This document shows, piece after piece, positions 26,238 to 35,329 of a DNA stretch of 64,000 nucleotides. Below the pieces are notes generated by a model. The model saw only the letters and a list, made by a program, of their open reading frames with translations, did no database searches and was not told the origin of the DNA. The translations under genes were made by a program, and so were the position numbers. Source of the stretch: Kordia sp964351775 (GTDB taxonomy: Bacteria > Bacteroidota > Bacteroidia > Flavobacteriales > Flavobacteriaceae); assembly GCA_964351775.1 (NCBI GenBank), contig CAYGPQ010000001.1, positions 32,354-96,353 of the forward strand, in the 5' to 3' direction. Position 1 is the first letter of the stretch. Every line of letters begins with the position of its first letter.

Positions 26238-27437
26238 TTATTGGTTGATTGTTGTTAGTTGTTCATTTTCCGATCCTGTTACAGCTTCCGTTGTTTTTGG
26301 AGTTAACATTGGTTTTACATATACAAACATTCTGGCTGCGACCAATTTGTTTCCCAATTCGCCTGTATGGCAAAAGTCAAAATAAACTGTTTTATCAGCG
26401 TTGTCAAATGCATCACTAATATCCACAAAAGTTGAATCCTTGATCATCAAGGAATCTTTGCGAACGGTTTCATAAGACAATTTGTATAAGTTTTCATAAT
26501 ACTTTTGATCGTTATAATAGCCTTGTTCTGCTTCGGTTAAATTTTTCTTTGAGTAAATATGTGGTTGCATAAAATTAAAGACTTTAAAACCATATTCATT
26601 CTCCAAGCTTTTCGAGAGTTGCACATACCCAACATAGTTTTTCGCAATGTCTGTTGCCAATGTGTCCGATCGTGAACTTAATTGTTTGTAGGCAGAATTC
26701 GTAAAGATTTTTCGTTGCATTGTGGTCACAAACCGGTACAAATTACTTGAGTAAATCATCAATCTGATACGTTTTTTATAGCTGTGTGCAATTTTGAATT
26801 CTTTCTTTCGGTTGTATGCGTTTGTTGGTGATCCAGCTTCGTTGTTTTGGTGTGCAGAAATGATTTCGTTGACACCATCGTAGAAAATAACAATGTCAGG
26901 AATATTATTTTTGACGAGTTCTCGCTGTAGCTGAATGTTTTCCGAAGCACGCGTATATCCGTGACAACCGAAATTGGTGACTTCCACATTCTGATCGGGA
27001 AAAGTTGTGTGAATTAATCGTGATAATTCAGAAGGAATGGTATGTTCATCTCTTGCACCCGAACTATACATCGTAGAACCGCCAAAACAGAATATTTTTA
27101 AAGCCGTTGCTGAGTCTTTCAAGCTTGGATTTGCTGTTTTTCTACGTCCATTTCCATAAATTGTATTGTGTTTTCCATTCATCGGTTTAAAGCGATAATG
27201 CAAATAGGGTTCCCATTCCATATCTTGCGCACGAAGTTCTCTGAAAATTTCTTTGACAGATTCATCATCCAAACCGTCACCTTTATACACACCAGAAGCA
27301 ATGATACGTTCGGTGTTTCCGTCAATACCACTTTCATCATGGTAGCTGTAAAAAATACCCAAACCAATTTCTAACAAAAGAAAAATGATCAAAATATTTC
27401 TAAATAATATATAGGCAAATTTGAGTTTACTTTTCAC
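26238..27437 (-). CDS. Membrane-anchored SGNH-type protein (second of four)
   Basis: This 399-aa protein has one N-terminal helix (residues 8-30), then an SGNH fold. Block I is KIFCFGGSTMYSSGARDE with the nucleophile Ser in GGST, the oxyanion region is VTNFGCHGYTRASENIQ, block III is FYDGVNEI, and the catalytic pair is in DFCHTGELGNKLVA. The GGST variant is common in extracellular SGNH proteins linked to polysaccharide acylation. It follows the acyltransferase gene by 12 bases, and that pairing is the strongest hint that it handles acyl groups on an envelope glycan. Confidence 0.8.
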   Translation of the reverse strand: MKSKLKFAYILFRNILIIFLLLEIGLGIFYSYHDESGIDGNTERIIASGVYKGDGLDDESVKEIFRELRAQDMEWEPYLHYRFKPMNGKHNTIYGNGRRKTANPSLKDSATALKIFCFGGSTMYSSGARDEHTIPSELSRLIHTTFPDQNVEVTNFGCHGYTRASENIQLQRELVKNNIPDIVIFYDGVNEIISAHQNNEAGSPTNAYNRKKEFKIAHSYKKRIRLMIYSSNLYRFVTTMQRKIFTNSAYKQLSSRSDTLATDIAKNYVGYVQLSKSLENEYGFKVFNFMQPHIYSKKNLTEAEQGYYNDQKYYENLYKLSYETVRKDSLMIKDSTFVDISDAFDNADKTVYFDFCHTGELGNKLVAARMFVYVKPMLTPKTTEAVTGSENEQLTTINQ

Positions 27438-27449
27438 GAATTCAGGGTT

Positions 27450-28415
27450 TTATAAAATGTATTTTAATTTTTTATTGAGTTGAATTAATAGATAACTAGC
27501 AATCACTGACAATACAGCGGTCACAAAAGTTGTTGCTGTAGGTGACAAAGTAAGCGTATTAAAAATTAAAAAAATAATGAATGGATGTACTAAATATAGC
27601 GCAATTGAATACGACGACACCAATTTACTATCCATATTGGAGGTAACTTTGAATGTAAACGCTGCAATCAACAATGCCGGAGCCAAGAATACATAAGAAA
27701 GATAGGTGTTGAGAATCGCTTCACCTGTTACAAAATAATACGTAATCAAATTCTCTGCAACTAGGAGTGTCAAACTTATAATGAGTAAATTTATAACAAA
27801 TTGTTTGCTAAGTTTGGTGTGAAAATTTGTGCGCTTTATCACATAACCAATGCTTAAGAGTGGTAATGCGAATAACAAAAAGTTTCGGTGCAACGGAGGA
27901 TAATTAATCAACTTATCTAACATCGGTTGTTGTGCAAATACATGAAATTCTCCTAAATATTGAATGATAAGTCCAATCAAAAATAAAACAAACGTACTTA
28001 CAACTAATAGTTTATTTGAAACATTTCGAAACAGATATAATACCAATCCACCAACGAAAAGTGCTGCTAAATACCATAAATGATTAAAACCAAAAAGGAA
28101 TGAGGATATCATTTTCAATAGATTGAAATCGTTCAAATACACCCAAAAATAAGCGTAAATCAACATCCAAACGAGATATAAAATACCAACGCGTTTTGCC
28201 CAAATTTTGATGCGATTGTTCTTAAATACAGTGTATAAAAAGAAACCGTTCACACAAAAGAAAAAAGGAACAGCAATTCTGAAAACTCCGTTTGTAATAA
28301 TGTGATACAATGCTTCACTATATTCCAACAAAAAGCCACAATGTGTACCAACCACGAATAGTGCAGCAATAACTTTTAAAATATCGAGCAATATGTTTCG
28401 TGAAGCTGTTTGCAA
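27450..28415 (-). CDS. Acyltransferase 3 (OafA/WecH-like) membrane protein
   Basis: This 321-aa protein has about ten membrane segments. The AT3 N-terminal signature is RNILLDILKVIAALFVVGTH, with the conserved His in VGTHCG (near 23). FFFCVNGFFLY is the second family block. AT3 proteins move acyl groups, usually acetyl, across the inner membrane to glycans or lipids. It lacks the C-terminal SGNH domain found in fused OafA proteins, but separate SGNH genes flank it, so the two functions may be split between proteins. The gap to the methyltransferase gene upstream is 5 bases. Confidence 0.88.
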   Translation of the reverse strand: MQTASRNILLDILKVIAALFVVGTHCGFLLEYSEALYHIITNGVFRIAVPFFFCVNGFFLYTVFKNNRIKIWAKRVGILYLVWMLIYAYFWVYLNDFNLLKMISSFLFGFNHLWYLAALFVGGLVLYLFRNVSNKLLVVSTFVLFLIGLIIQYLGEFHVFAQQPMLDKLINYPPLHRNFLLFALPLLSIGYVIKRTNFHTKLSKQFVINLLIISLTLLVAENLITYYFVTGEAILNTYLSYVFLAPALLIAAFTFKVTSNMDSKLVSSYSIALYLVHPFIIFLIFNTLTLSPTATTFVTAVLSVIASYLLIQLNKKLKYIL

Positions 28416-28420
28416 ATCTT

Positions 28421-29089
28421 CTATGATTTTTGAATACTAAAGATATAGTTTTTCTCCTTTACGACACTTTTTTGTAAAACCAACTCAAAGGAAAGTCCGT
28501 TTTCTTTTGCTAATTGTTTGATATGCTCAATTTCACAATCTTCCGATAAAATCATCCAAGTATTTGGTGCGATATGTGTTGGAAGTTGCGCAAATAACTT
28601 TTTAAAATACTCAAAATCTTCTCCGCAAAACCAGGCGCGTTCTTTGTCACTTTGTGGCGCTTTTGGATAATAAGGCGGATTGATAATGATATATTCAAAA
28701 GATGGATCCGTTAAATTTTCAAACAAATCAGAATACACAACGTTTATTGGAATTTCGTTTTGAATAGAAGCTTCTTTCAACGCGTCAATTGCAACCTGAT
28801 TGATATCAGAAGCTGTCACGTTAGCGCTTTTAGAAGCCGCAAAAAGCGAGATAATTCCAGAGCCACAACCGAGTTCTAAAAAAGTTTTGTTCTCTAAATC
28901 TAGCGGTTTTATAAAGTCTAAAAAAATCTTGGTACTAATGGTAAAATGTGGCGGAAACACTTCGGCACTGATGGCAACTTCGATACCTTCGTAGGTATAA
29001 TTTCGTTGTTTCAAATGATAGGTGTCAAACGCCAATTTTGCAATCGGAAATATGATCTTTTTAAGCTTCTTAAACATATTTCTGAACAT
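28421..29089 (-). CDS. Class I SAM-dependent methyltransferase (NPPY type)
   Basis: This 222-aa protein has motif I FLELGCGSGIISLF (near 73-86), the acidic ribose-binding residue in ANVTASDINQ, and motif IV IIINPPYYPK (near 134-143). NPPY is typical of methyltransferases acting on amide or exocyclic nitrogens, such as HemK/PrmC and RsmC types. The N-terminus lacks the PrmC helper domain. Its ATG overlaps the radical SAM stop by one base, so translation is likely coupled. Its substrate is unknown; context suggests an envelope metabolite rather than a translation factor. Confidence 0.85.
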   Translation of the reverse strand: MFRNMFKKLKKIIFPIAKLAFDTYHLKQRNYTYEGIEVAISAEVFPPHFTISTKIFLDFIKPLDLENKTFLELGCGSGIISLFAASKSANVTASDINQVAIDALKEASIQNEIPINVVYSDLFENLTDPSFEYIIINPPYYPKAPQSDKERAWFCGEDFEYFKKLFAQLPTHIAPNTWMILSEDCEIEHIKQLAKENGLSFELVLQKSVVKEKNYIFSIQKS

Positions 29090-30609
29090 TATTCTGAATA
29101 GAAACCTTCAATTTCTGGTTGACGGTATTTCCAGATTTTATGTAAAATTTTAATCTCGTACGGAAATTTATACCAACCATATTTAAAACGATATCCTGAA
29201 ACTAATTTCAGTAACCATTTTTTATAGCCTTTAATTCTGAAATCGGAAGCAGTTGGGTAATACCCGTTCAATACGGTTTCAAAATTCTGAATTTTATCAA
29301 TCATATACGGTTTCAACCAAGGTGTTAGCGGATTTCTTCGTAAATCGAATTTTTCCCAACTTGGTTCAATCCATTCTTCCAAGGTCTCAGGAAAAGAAAA
29401 ACCTGCATCCACAATTTGCTGATACAATTCGGAACCTTCTGTCGGCACCGGACTGTACAAGTAAATGATAATTTCTGCGTCCGCGTTAATCGATTTAATT
29501 TCGCGAATAAAATTAATATCCCACAAAATCTGTTCGTATACTTTCTTTTCATCTGGACCTGGTAAACCTAACACAAAAGATAATTCAGGAATAATGTCCA
29601 CATCTTTCATGCGTTTCACAAAATCCTTAATCATCTGCCCCGATTGTGTGCCACCTTTATTCATCTGCTTCAACACTTCATCGTTTCCAGTTTCTGCACC
29701 CAAAAACATCATGCGACAACCTGCTTTTCGCATCAAACGCAAATCTTCGTCCGAATATTTATTAATCGTGTCAATACGTCCTTCTCCCCACCATTCAATG
29801 TTATCGTCCATCACAAGATTGGAAAATTCTAGCACACGTTTTTTGGACGTAAAAAAGTTATTATCGTGAAACTCTACAGCGTCAATACTATATTTTTTCT
29901 TAAAGTAAGCAACGTCTTTATACACCGTTTCGGCGGATTTTGCTTTCCATTTTGCATTATAAATAGGTACAACCGCACAAAAAGAACAGGTAAACGGGCA
30001 ACCCATACTAGAATGATAGGCAAACGTTCGTTGTCCCATAAAAGTCTTTGCTAAATAATTTTCTAGCGGGTAAAACGTATTAAAATACTCGTACGGATAG
30101 GGCGGTAAGGTATCCTGATCGAGCAAAGCTTCTTTCACCGTTTGCACAATCTTGCCTTCTTCATTCCTAAAAATTAAGTTCCGAATCAACATCAACTTTT
30201 CGTCACTTTTTCCTTCCAACACATCCAATAACTGCGGAAATGTATTGTCGCCTGGTCCGTTGATAATATAATCTACATAGCCAGAATTCATACATACTTT
30301 ATACTGATTCGACGCAAAATAGCCGCCCCAAATATTTATCGAATCCGGATATAATTCCTTAATCTTCTTTGCATACGGAATCGCTTGCTTCAATTGCGGG
30401 CCAGGCATCACTGTCAGACAGAAATACTTGTATTCGCCCGTAGCAAAATATCCTGAAATTTTTTCCCAAGGATCCGTTTCCATATTTCCATCTACAAAAA
30501 CATAGTCATATTTACCATGAATTGCGGCACCAACCTGAATAATAGTATTCGGTAAGCGGTGTTTTGCATTGGCGCTTCTTGGATTGAATATGATGATCTT
30601 ATTTCCCAT
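29089..30609 (-). CDS. B12-binding-type radical SAM protein
   Basis: This 506-aa protein has an N-terminal Rossmann-like B12-binding-type domain (residues 1-150, with INIWGGYFASNQ) that lacks the DxHxxG base-off motif. The radical SAM core follows, with the cluster motif CPFTCSFCAVV near 205-213. Later SAM-binding elements are FLGAETGND and LGLPGPDEK. Relatives (BchE/Elp3/P-methylase types) methylate or cyclise unactivated carbons. It is translationally linked to the methyltransferase downstream and the SGNH gene upstream (1-base overlaps each side). The product cannot be predicted. Confidence 0.88.
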   Translation of the reverse strand: MGNKIIIFNPRSANAKHRLPNTIIQVGAAIHGKYDYVFVDGNMETDPWEKISGYFATGEYKYFCLTVMPGPQLKQAIPYAKKIKELYPDSINIWGGYFASNQYKVCMNSGYVDYIINGPGDNTFPQLLDVLEGKSDEKLMLIRNLIFRNEEGKIVQTVKEALLDQDTLPPYPYEYFNTFYPLENYLAKTFMGQRTFAYHSSMGCPFTCSFCAVVPIYNAKWKAKSAETVYKDVAYFKKKYSIDAVEFHDNNFFTSKKRVLEFSNLVMDDNIEWWGEGRIDTINKYSDEDLRLMRKAGCRMMFLGAETGNDEVLKQMNKGGTQSGQMIKDFVKRMKDVDIIPELSFVLGLPGPDEKKVYEQILWDINFIREIKSINADAEIIIYLYSPVPTEGSELYQQIVDAGFSFPETLEEWIEPSWEKFDLRRNPLTPWLKPYMIDKIQNFETVLNGYYPTASDFRIKGYKKWLLKLVSGYRFKYGWYKFPYEIKILHKIWKYRQPEIEGFYSE

Positions 30610-31583
30610 TATTTGTTGAATATGTCATTTCGATTGGCTAAAATATAACTTGAAAGCTTATCAGCAAAGATTTGGTTGGCTTTTCCGTTCGGATGTGGGT
30701 CTAATTCGTTTACAATGTATTCAAATAGGTTTTTATCCTGAAAAGACTCAGAAACATCTAAAAACAGTAAATCATTTTTCTCGGCTAATAATCGTATTTG
30801 TGCTACGCGAATTGGATCGTATACCAAATCCATGTAGAAAACGAGTCCTTTGCTATTATTTTTGGTGACAATATCTTGAAAACTTTCAAACTGTTTATCA
30901 ATATAAGTAACATGTTTGGCTTCGTACAAAACAGGTGTTGATTCTTGTGGACTTAACTTGATACGGAGTAATTTCTTTAAATACGAATCCCAAAACACGT
31001 TCTTCTTCGGTTTGATGATAAAATCGTCCATAGAAAAATCGGTTCCAATACGATAATGATCGTTGGAAGCGCAAAATCCAATCACCACCAAATCAGGATG
31101 ATATTTTAAGGCATTTTGTTCTAAAATTGTTTTGTAATTTGTCAATGCATAACCAGAAACGCCAAAGTTGAATACTTCATATTTAAATCCTTTGTCAAGA
31201 TAATTCAACCAAAATTCTGTTTTTGGAACATACATTTCGTCTTCTGAAACGCCAGTTCCCATGGTAAACGAATCGCCCAAAACAGCAATTTTATGTGTAT
31301 TTGAATTTACGTCATGATTCCGATCGCGGAAACCTTCAGCATTCGTATGAAAATCGGCAAGTTTGTATTTGGTGTCTAAATTTGGCAATAACTCATACGT
31401 CAATTCGTCGGAATCGGAATATTTCAATAAGCCTGAATTATCTAAAATCCCAAATGAGTTCGTTCGTGAATACGAAAACGCAGCACCACCAAAAAAGTAG
31501 ATTCTGGCAATCATTTCGCCCAAAAAAGCACTGAGCAAAAGCCCAATTCCAATCGAAATAATTTTAAATTTTAATTGTTTCAT
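30609..31583 (-). CDS. Membrane-anchored SGNH/GDSL-type protein (third of four)
   Basis: This 324-aa protein has one N-terminal helix (residues 6-30) and an SGNH fold: KIAVLGDSFTMGTGVSED with the nucleophile Ser, FNFGVSGYALTNY (block II Gly), IGFCASNDHYR (block III Asn) and DPHPNGKANQIFA with the Asp-His pair. All four conserved residues are present, so catalysis is plausible. It is the first gene of the six-gene minus-strand run. A TATATTTG promoter element lies 20 bases upstream. Confidence 0.83.
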   Translation of the reverse strand: MKQLKFKIISIGIGLLLSAFLGEMIARIYFFGGAAFSYSRTNSFGILDNSGLLKYSDSDELTYELLPNLDTKYKLADFHTNAEGFRDRNHDVNSNTHKIAVLGDSFTMGTGVSEDEMYVPKTEFWLNYLDKGFKYEVFNFGVSGYALTNYKTILEQNALKYHPDLVVIGFCASNDHYRIGTDFSMDDFIIKPKKNVFWDSYLKKLLRIKLSPQESTPVLYEAKHVTYIDKQFESFQDIVTKNNSKGLVFYMDLVYDPIRVAQIRLLAEKNDLLFLDVSESFQDKNLFEYIVNELDPHPNGKANQIFADKLSSYILANRNDIFNK

Positions 31584-31602
31584 TTATGTTGAAAATTCCC
31601 TA

Positions 31603-31610
31603 CAAATATA
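31603..31610 (-). promoter_or_regulatory. -7 element for the SGNH/radical SAM operon
   Basis: The minus-strand TATATTTG lies 20 bases before the ATG at 31583. No clear -33 TTTG is seen at the expected distance. Confidence 0.55.
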
Positions 31611-31673
31611 CATGAAGTATCACGGAATTCTAATTTTTTTCAATACGAACAAAGAATCTTATCACAGACACTG

Positions 31674-31681
31674 TATATTTG
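31674..31681 (+). promoter_or_regulatory. -7 element for the divergent SGNH/glycosyltransferase operon
   Basis: TATATTTG lies 33 bases before the TTG at 31714. It is divergent from the element at 31603-31610 and argues that translation of the plus-strand gene starts after 31681, not at the ATG at 31612. Confidence 0.5.
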
Positions 31682-31713
31682 TTTTGTACACGCCAATCAT
31701 CAAAAGAACTGTT

Positions 31714-32835
31714 TTGCTCAAAAAGTATATTTTCAAGCCATTAAAAAACCTAATCATCATTTTCGGGATCACGTTTATCTTACTCGAAATTGTATTGGCA
31801 ATTTATATTCGCGCAGCAGAAATCAAAATAGAATTACCAACGTATACGTTTCAAAACACGCAGAATTTTTGGTTTGATTTGGATGAAAATTTTGGAACCA
31901 TTCATTTGCCAAATGATGAATACAGACAGAAAAAATATTGCTTTGATGTAGTGTATGAATCCAATTCAAAAGGCTTTCGTGATGCAGAACGTGAAGTTAT
32001 TGGCGACACCAAAAGAGTGGTTGCTTTGGGCGATTCGTTCACAGAAGGAATTGGTGTGCAAGTGGAAGATCGCTTGACGAATTTGCTCGAACAAGAAACC
32101 AACATTCCACATTTGAACTTTGGTTTGGCTGGAAATTTTGGGCCAACACAATATTTTATGTTGTATAAAACAGTTGCCCAAAAATATTCACATGAAGCAG
32201 TTTTGGTGAGCATTTTACCTTCCAATGATTTTATTGATGATGATTATGAAATTGCTTTAAAAGTTGGCGGCGACAGATACCAACCATTTTTGGACGGGAA
32301 GTATCCTAACTACGAATTGGTATATCATGCAGACAGTATTCATAAGTCAAGAGCGCTCCCACAAAAACAAAGTCGTATTCATAAGACGTTAAAGAATTTT
32401 ACGTATTCATACAATTTCTATCGGTATTTGCAGGTGATGCAACGTGTTAAAGCGATTCCACAAGATCAACTGTTAGACGCGTCTAAAGTACCGAGTTATT
32501 TCAACTATTCGGAGAAGCAATTCAATCGGATGCGATATTCGATAGAAACCATCAAAAAATTGGCGGGTGATCGGTCTGTGATGGTATATAGTATCCCCAT
32601 TGAAAAAGAAATCAAAGCCTATCGTGAGCACGGAAAAAATCCGCTTGGCGAGCGTTTGAAAGTTGTTTGTGACAGTATTGGAGTTGAATATTTGGACTTG
32701 TTGCAAAAAACAGAAAATTTCACAGAAGCTGAATACAAAGCCTTATTTTTATCCTGCGACGGACATTGGAGCGAAGCTGGAAATGCGTTCACGAAAGCGC
32801 ACATAGAATCTTATTTTAGTTATTATAAAAAATGA
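31714..32835 (+). CDS. Membrane-anchored SGNH/GDSL-type protein (fourth of four)
   Basis: From TTG at 31714 this is 373 aa: a short basic N-terminus, one membrane helix (residues 11-33), then an SGNH fold. Landmarks are VVALGDSFTEGIGVQVED, LNFGLAGNFGPTQYFML, SILPSNDFIDDD and CDGHWSEAGNAF with the Asp/His pair. The ATG at 31612 would add 34 residues and include the probable promoter, so I prefer TTG. It resembles the third SGNH protein across the divergent promoter region, suggesting an old duplication. It overlaps the downstream glycosyltransferase by 4 bases (ATGA). Confidence 0.8.
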   Translation: MLKKYIFKPLKNLIIIFGITFILLEIVLAIYIRAAEIKIELPTYTFQNTQNFWFDLDENFGTIHLPNDEYRQKKYCFDVVYESNSKGFRDAEREVIGDTKRVVALGDSFTEGIGVQVEDRLTNLLEQETNIPHLNFGLAGNFGPTQYFMLYKTVAQKYSHEAVLVSILPSNDFIDDDYEIALKVGGDRYQPFLDGKYPNYELVYHADSIHKSRALPQKQSRIHKTLKNFTYSYNFYRYLQVMQRVKAIPQDQLLDASKVPSYFNYSEKQFNRMRYSIETIKKLAGDRSVMVYSIPIEKEIKAYREHGKNPLGERLKVVCDSIGVEYLDLLQKTENFTEAEYKALFLSCDGHWSEAGNAFTKAHIESYFSYYKK

Positions 32836-34442
32836 TCGGATTCCTTAACAAATACAAAGATCAACTCGGACTGCTGCTTTTGTGGTTGGTGATAATTATC
32901 ATTATCAATCCAATGGGTGATTTTCCTCTGAATGACGATTGGTGTTATGGGAAATCTGTCAAAACTTTACTCGATGAAGGCTATTTGAAGATTTACAATT
33001 GGGGCGAAATGACCTTAGTGGGACACGTATATTGGGGTTATTTTTTCACCAAAGTTTTTGGATTTTCGTTTACCATATTGCGCTTTTCAACCTTAGTGAT
33101 GGGATTCGCTACGATTCTCGGAATTTACGAACTTTGCAAACTTGCCAATATTTCGCGTTGGGTAACTTTATTCGGAACGGTTTTGTGCATGATGAATCCG
33201 ATATTTTTATCCTTGTCGTTTTCGTTCATGACGGATGTTCCTTTTTATTGTGTGACCATTTGGGCGTTTTACTTTTTCGCGAAAGCCATAAAAACGAACC
33301 ATTGGCAGCCCATTTTTTGGGCAATCTTTTTTTGTTGTTGGGCATTCCTCATTCGACAATTGGCGTGGGTTTTCCCGATTGTTTGGTTGATAACTGTGTT
33401 ACTGACAAAAAAGCGAACTGTAAAATATCTTGCGAAAGCGATTGCTCCTTTAGCATTTTTGATCGTCTTTTCGTGGGTCTTTTCATACATTATGGAAGCA
33501 AATGATTTGTTGCAAGATCGATACAACTCGAAATTCAATATGCTTTTAGAAAACATTAAAAATGTTAATAAAGACTATCTAATTTTTACCTTTTCATACT
33601 TTTTTAGATGCCTAGCGTACATTGGATTTTTTTTGGCGCCGTTGCATATTTTTTATATCAGTCGCTATAAGTTTAAAGGATATAAAATTTGGGCAATACT
33701 ATGGACGGTTGCTGTCACGGGAATTCTTATTAAAATTGGAGAAGTATTGCCAAGTTTGGATAATATTTGGATTGATTTCGGAGTTGGACCAACGACACTA
33801 GCCGATCATGCTGGAAACTTTACGACAACTCCATCGCCACGAGCGCCTGAATTATTTTGGCAAATCGTGACGGCAATTGGTGTATTTTCAAGTGTAGCAT
33901 TGCTATTTCATATCAGAGAAATGATCGTTTCTACTTTTAAGAAAAAGCGAGTTTCGCCCATCGTTGTCTTGTCGTTTGTATTTTATGTGGTGTACTTAAC
34001 GCCATTTTTATTAGTCAGTGTCTACGATCGGTATTTGTTGCCGTTATTTCCTATTGCGATTGTTTTTCTCGGCGCGAATTCACCAAAAGTTCCGCAAAAA
34101 ATCTACCAATATTTTGCGTTTAGTTTTCTCGGATTACTCACCTGGTTTTCGGTTTCGGCAACACACGATTATTTATCATGGAATCGCGTTCGTTGGAATG
34201 CGTTGAATGAACTCGCGGATTCGGGAATTCCCAAAAATCACATTAATGGCGGTGTAGAATATGTCACATGGAATTTCTTCTCAGAAGAAAAAGAAAAGTG
34301 GTGGGAAAGCGTCACGCCGATTTATAAGTTGGTTTTTAAGCCTTCTGAAAACGACGAAATTATTAAAGAATATAGCTATTCACGGTGGTTGCCTGGTGAT
34401 GGTGTTATTTTTTTGGTTGAGGATTTGGAGGTTGTGGAGTAG
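32832..34442 (+). CDS. GT-C fold (GT39/ArnT-like) membrane glycosyltransferase
   Basis: This 536-aa protein has 11-13 membrane segments. The catalytic acidic pair of GT-C enzymes is in the first extracytoplasmic loop (GDFPLNDDWCYG, near 32-43). Its C-terminal soluble region ends ...EDLEVVE. Such enzymes transfer a sugar from a polyprenyl-phosphate donor to a lipid or protein outside the membrane. The 4-base overlap with the SGNH gene upstream indicates translational coupling and a shared pathway, possibly glycan assembly followed by acyl decoration. Confidence 0.82.
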   Translation: MIGFLNKYKDQLGLLLLWLVIIIIINPMGDFPLNDDWCYGKSVKTLLDEGYLKIYNWGEMTLVGHVYWGYFFTKVFGFSFTILRFSTLVMGFATILGIYELCKLANISRWVTLFGTVLCMMNPIFLSLSFSFMTDVPFYCVTIWAFYFFAKAIKTNHWQPIFWAIFFCCWAFLIRQLAWVFPIVWLITVLLTKKRTVKYLAKAIAPLAFLIVFSWVFSYIMEANDLLQDRYNSKFNMLLENIKNVNKDYLIFTFSYFFRCLAYIGFFLAPLHIFYISRYKFKGYKIWAILWTVAVTGILIKIGEVLPSLDNIWIDFGVGPTTLADHAGNFTTTPSPRAPELFWQIVTAIGVFSSVALLFHIREMIVSTFKKKRVSPIVVLSFVFYVVYLTPFLLVSVYDRYLLPLFPIAIVFLGANSPKVPQKIYQYFAFSFLGLLTWFSVSATHDYLSWNRVRWNALNELADSGIPKNHINGGVEYVTWNFFSEEKEKWWESVTPIYKLVFKPSENDEIIKEYSYSRWLPGDGVIFLVEDLEVVE

Positions 34443-34563
34443 TGGAAGTTTTACTAGAGCGGTTTTGTGTAAGATTAGTTATGGATTTTACGTACTAGAT
34501 TTAGTAAATATTTTTCATTTCAGTAATGTTTTATACACCATGCTATGTGCTTTTATTCTCCAA

Positions 34564-34956
34564 CTATATTTTCTCAGGCAATGATGTTTTAATTTCTATG
34601 CCATTCTTATTAAATAAGTTCCAATTAAGGACACTGTCTCCTTGAAGTTCTTCCAATCTCTTAATTTTGTTTACAGGTGATTCATCTGCAATTCTCATTA
34701 TTTGATGCCCATATTTTTCAATCCGATCACTAGGAAAAACTAAATGACCATAAATATAACGCTTTGAGACCTTTTTGAAAATAGATTTAAGACCAGTATT
34801 TTTTGTATGTAAATGAACTGATAAATCATATATGAAGTTTTCAACCCAGCGAATCTCTAAGACAAGAATTCCATCTGTTACATTTCTTTCCGCTTTTAAA
34901 TAATAGGATGTATCAGCATATTCTCTTTTATGTTCTTTAATTATTTTCCATTTCAT
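34564..34956 (-). CDS. Hypothetical 130-aa protein
   Basis: I do not recognise a family. The protein is soluble, mixed alpha/beta in appearance, with no signal peptide or membrane segment, and charged throughout. A run of beta-like sequence (TDGILVLEIRWVENFIYDLS) is near 27-46. The start ATG at 34954-34956 is clear and codon use is normal. It stands alone between convergent genes. A small lone gene of this type could be an immunity protein or accessory cargo, but nothing in the sequence proves that. Confidence 0.6.
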   Translation of the reverse strand: MKWKIIKEHKREYADTSYYLKAERNVTDGILVLEIRWVENFIYDLSVHLHTKNTGLKSIFKKVSKRYIYGHLVFPSDRIEKYGHQIMRIADESPVNKIKRLEELQGDSVLNWNLFNKNGIEIKTSLPEKI

Positions 34957-35329
34957 AATGGACTTTCTTAGCGGTATAAATTAATTGAACTCAATTTCTA
35001 TACAAATAGGCATTATTTTTTTGTTATTGCACATAACGTTTATATAACAGTAACTTTTACCTAAAACTCCTGTCATTTTTCATAAAAGTAGAACAAAGAT
35101 TATAACTGTGCAATGTGGTTTCCCGTAATTGGTGCTTAAAATGCTAAAAATGAAGTAGAATAAGAAAGATTTCTAGTTATTTAGATTCCTGCCTTCACTT
35201 CGATAAACTCAGTGACCACGCAGGAAATCGAAGATTCGGCGAAGCCAATGACAAATAGGAAGTTGAAAACTTTCATAAATTCGTGGCAAAAAATCGTCAA
35301 TCGTACATCAAAAATCGTAACTCAAAAAA
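34957..35329. other. Intergenic region with repeat copy A and an inverted repeat
   Basis: These 373 bases hold no gene. They contain copy A of a direct repeat (35082-35154) also found beyond the histidine kinase, and a dispersed element (about 35184-35228) whose ATTCCTG and CAGGAAT-like ends are inverted around an inner TTCGATAAACTCAGTG-like sequence. Confidence 0.65.
35082..35154 (+). repeat. Direct repeat flanking the histidine kinase, copy A
   Basis: It shares with 36409-36499 the ordered blocks TAAAAGTA, AAAGATTA, TGTGCAATGTGGTT, GTAATT, AAAATG and AAAAATGA. Short differences and one insertion of about 17 bases in copy B separate them. Confidence 0.75.

Noticed and set aside
29465..29869. 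134-residue frame antisense to the radical SAM gene
   Set aside because: It is a shadow of a conserved gene on the other strand.
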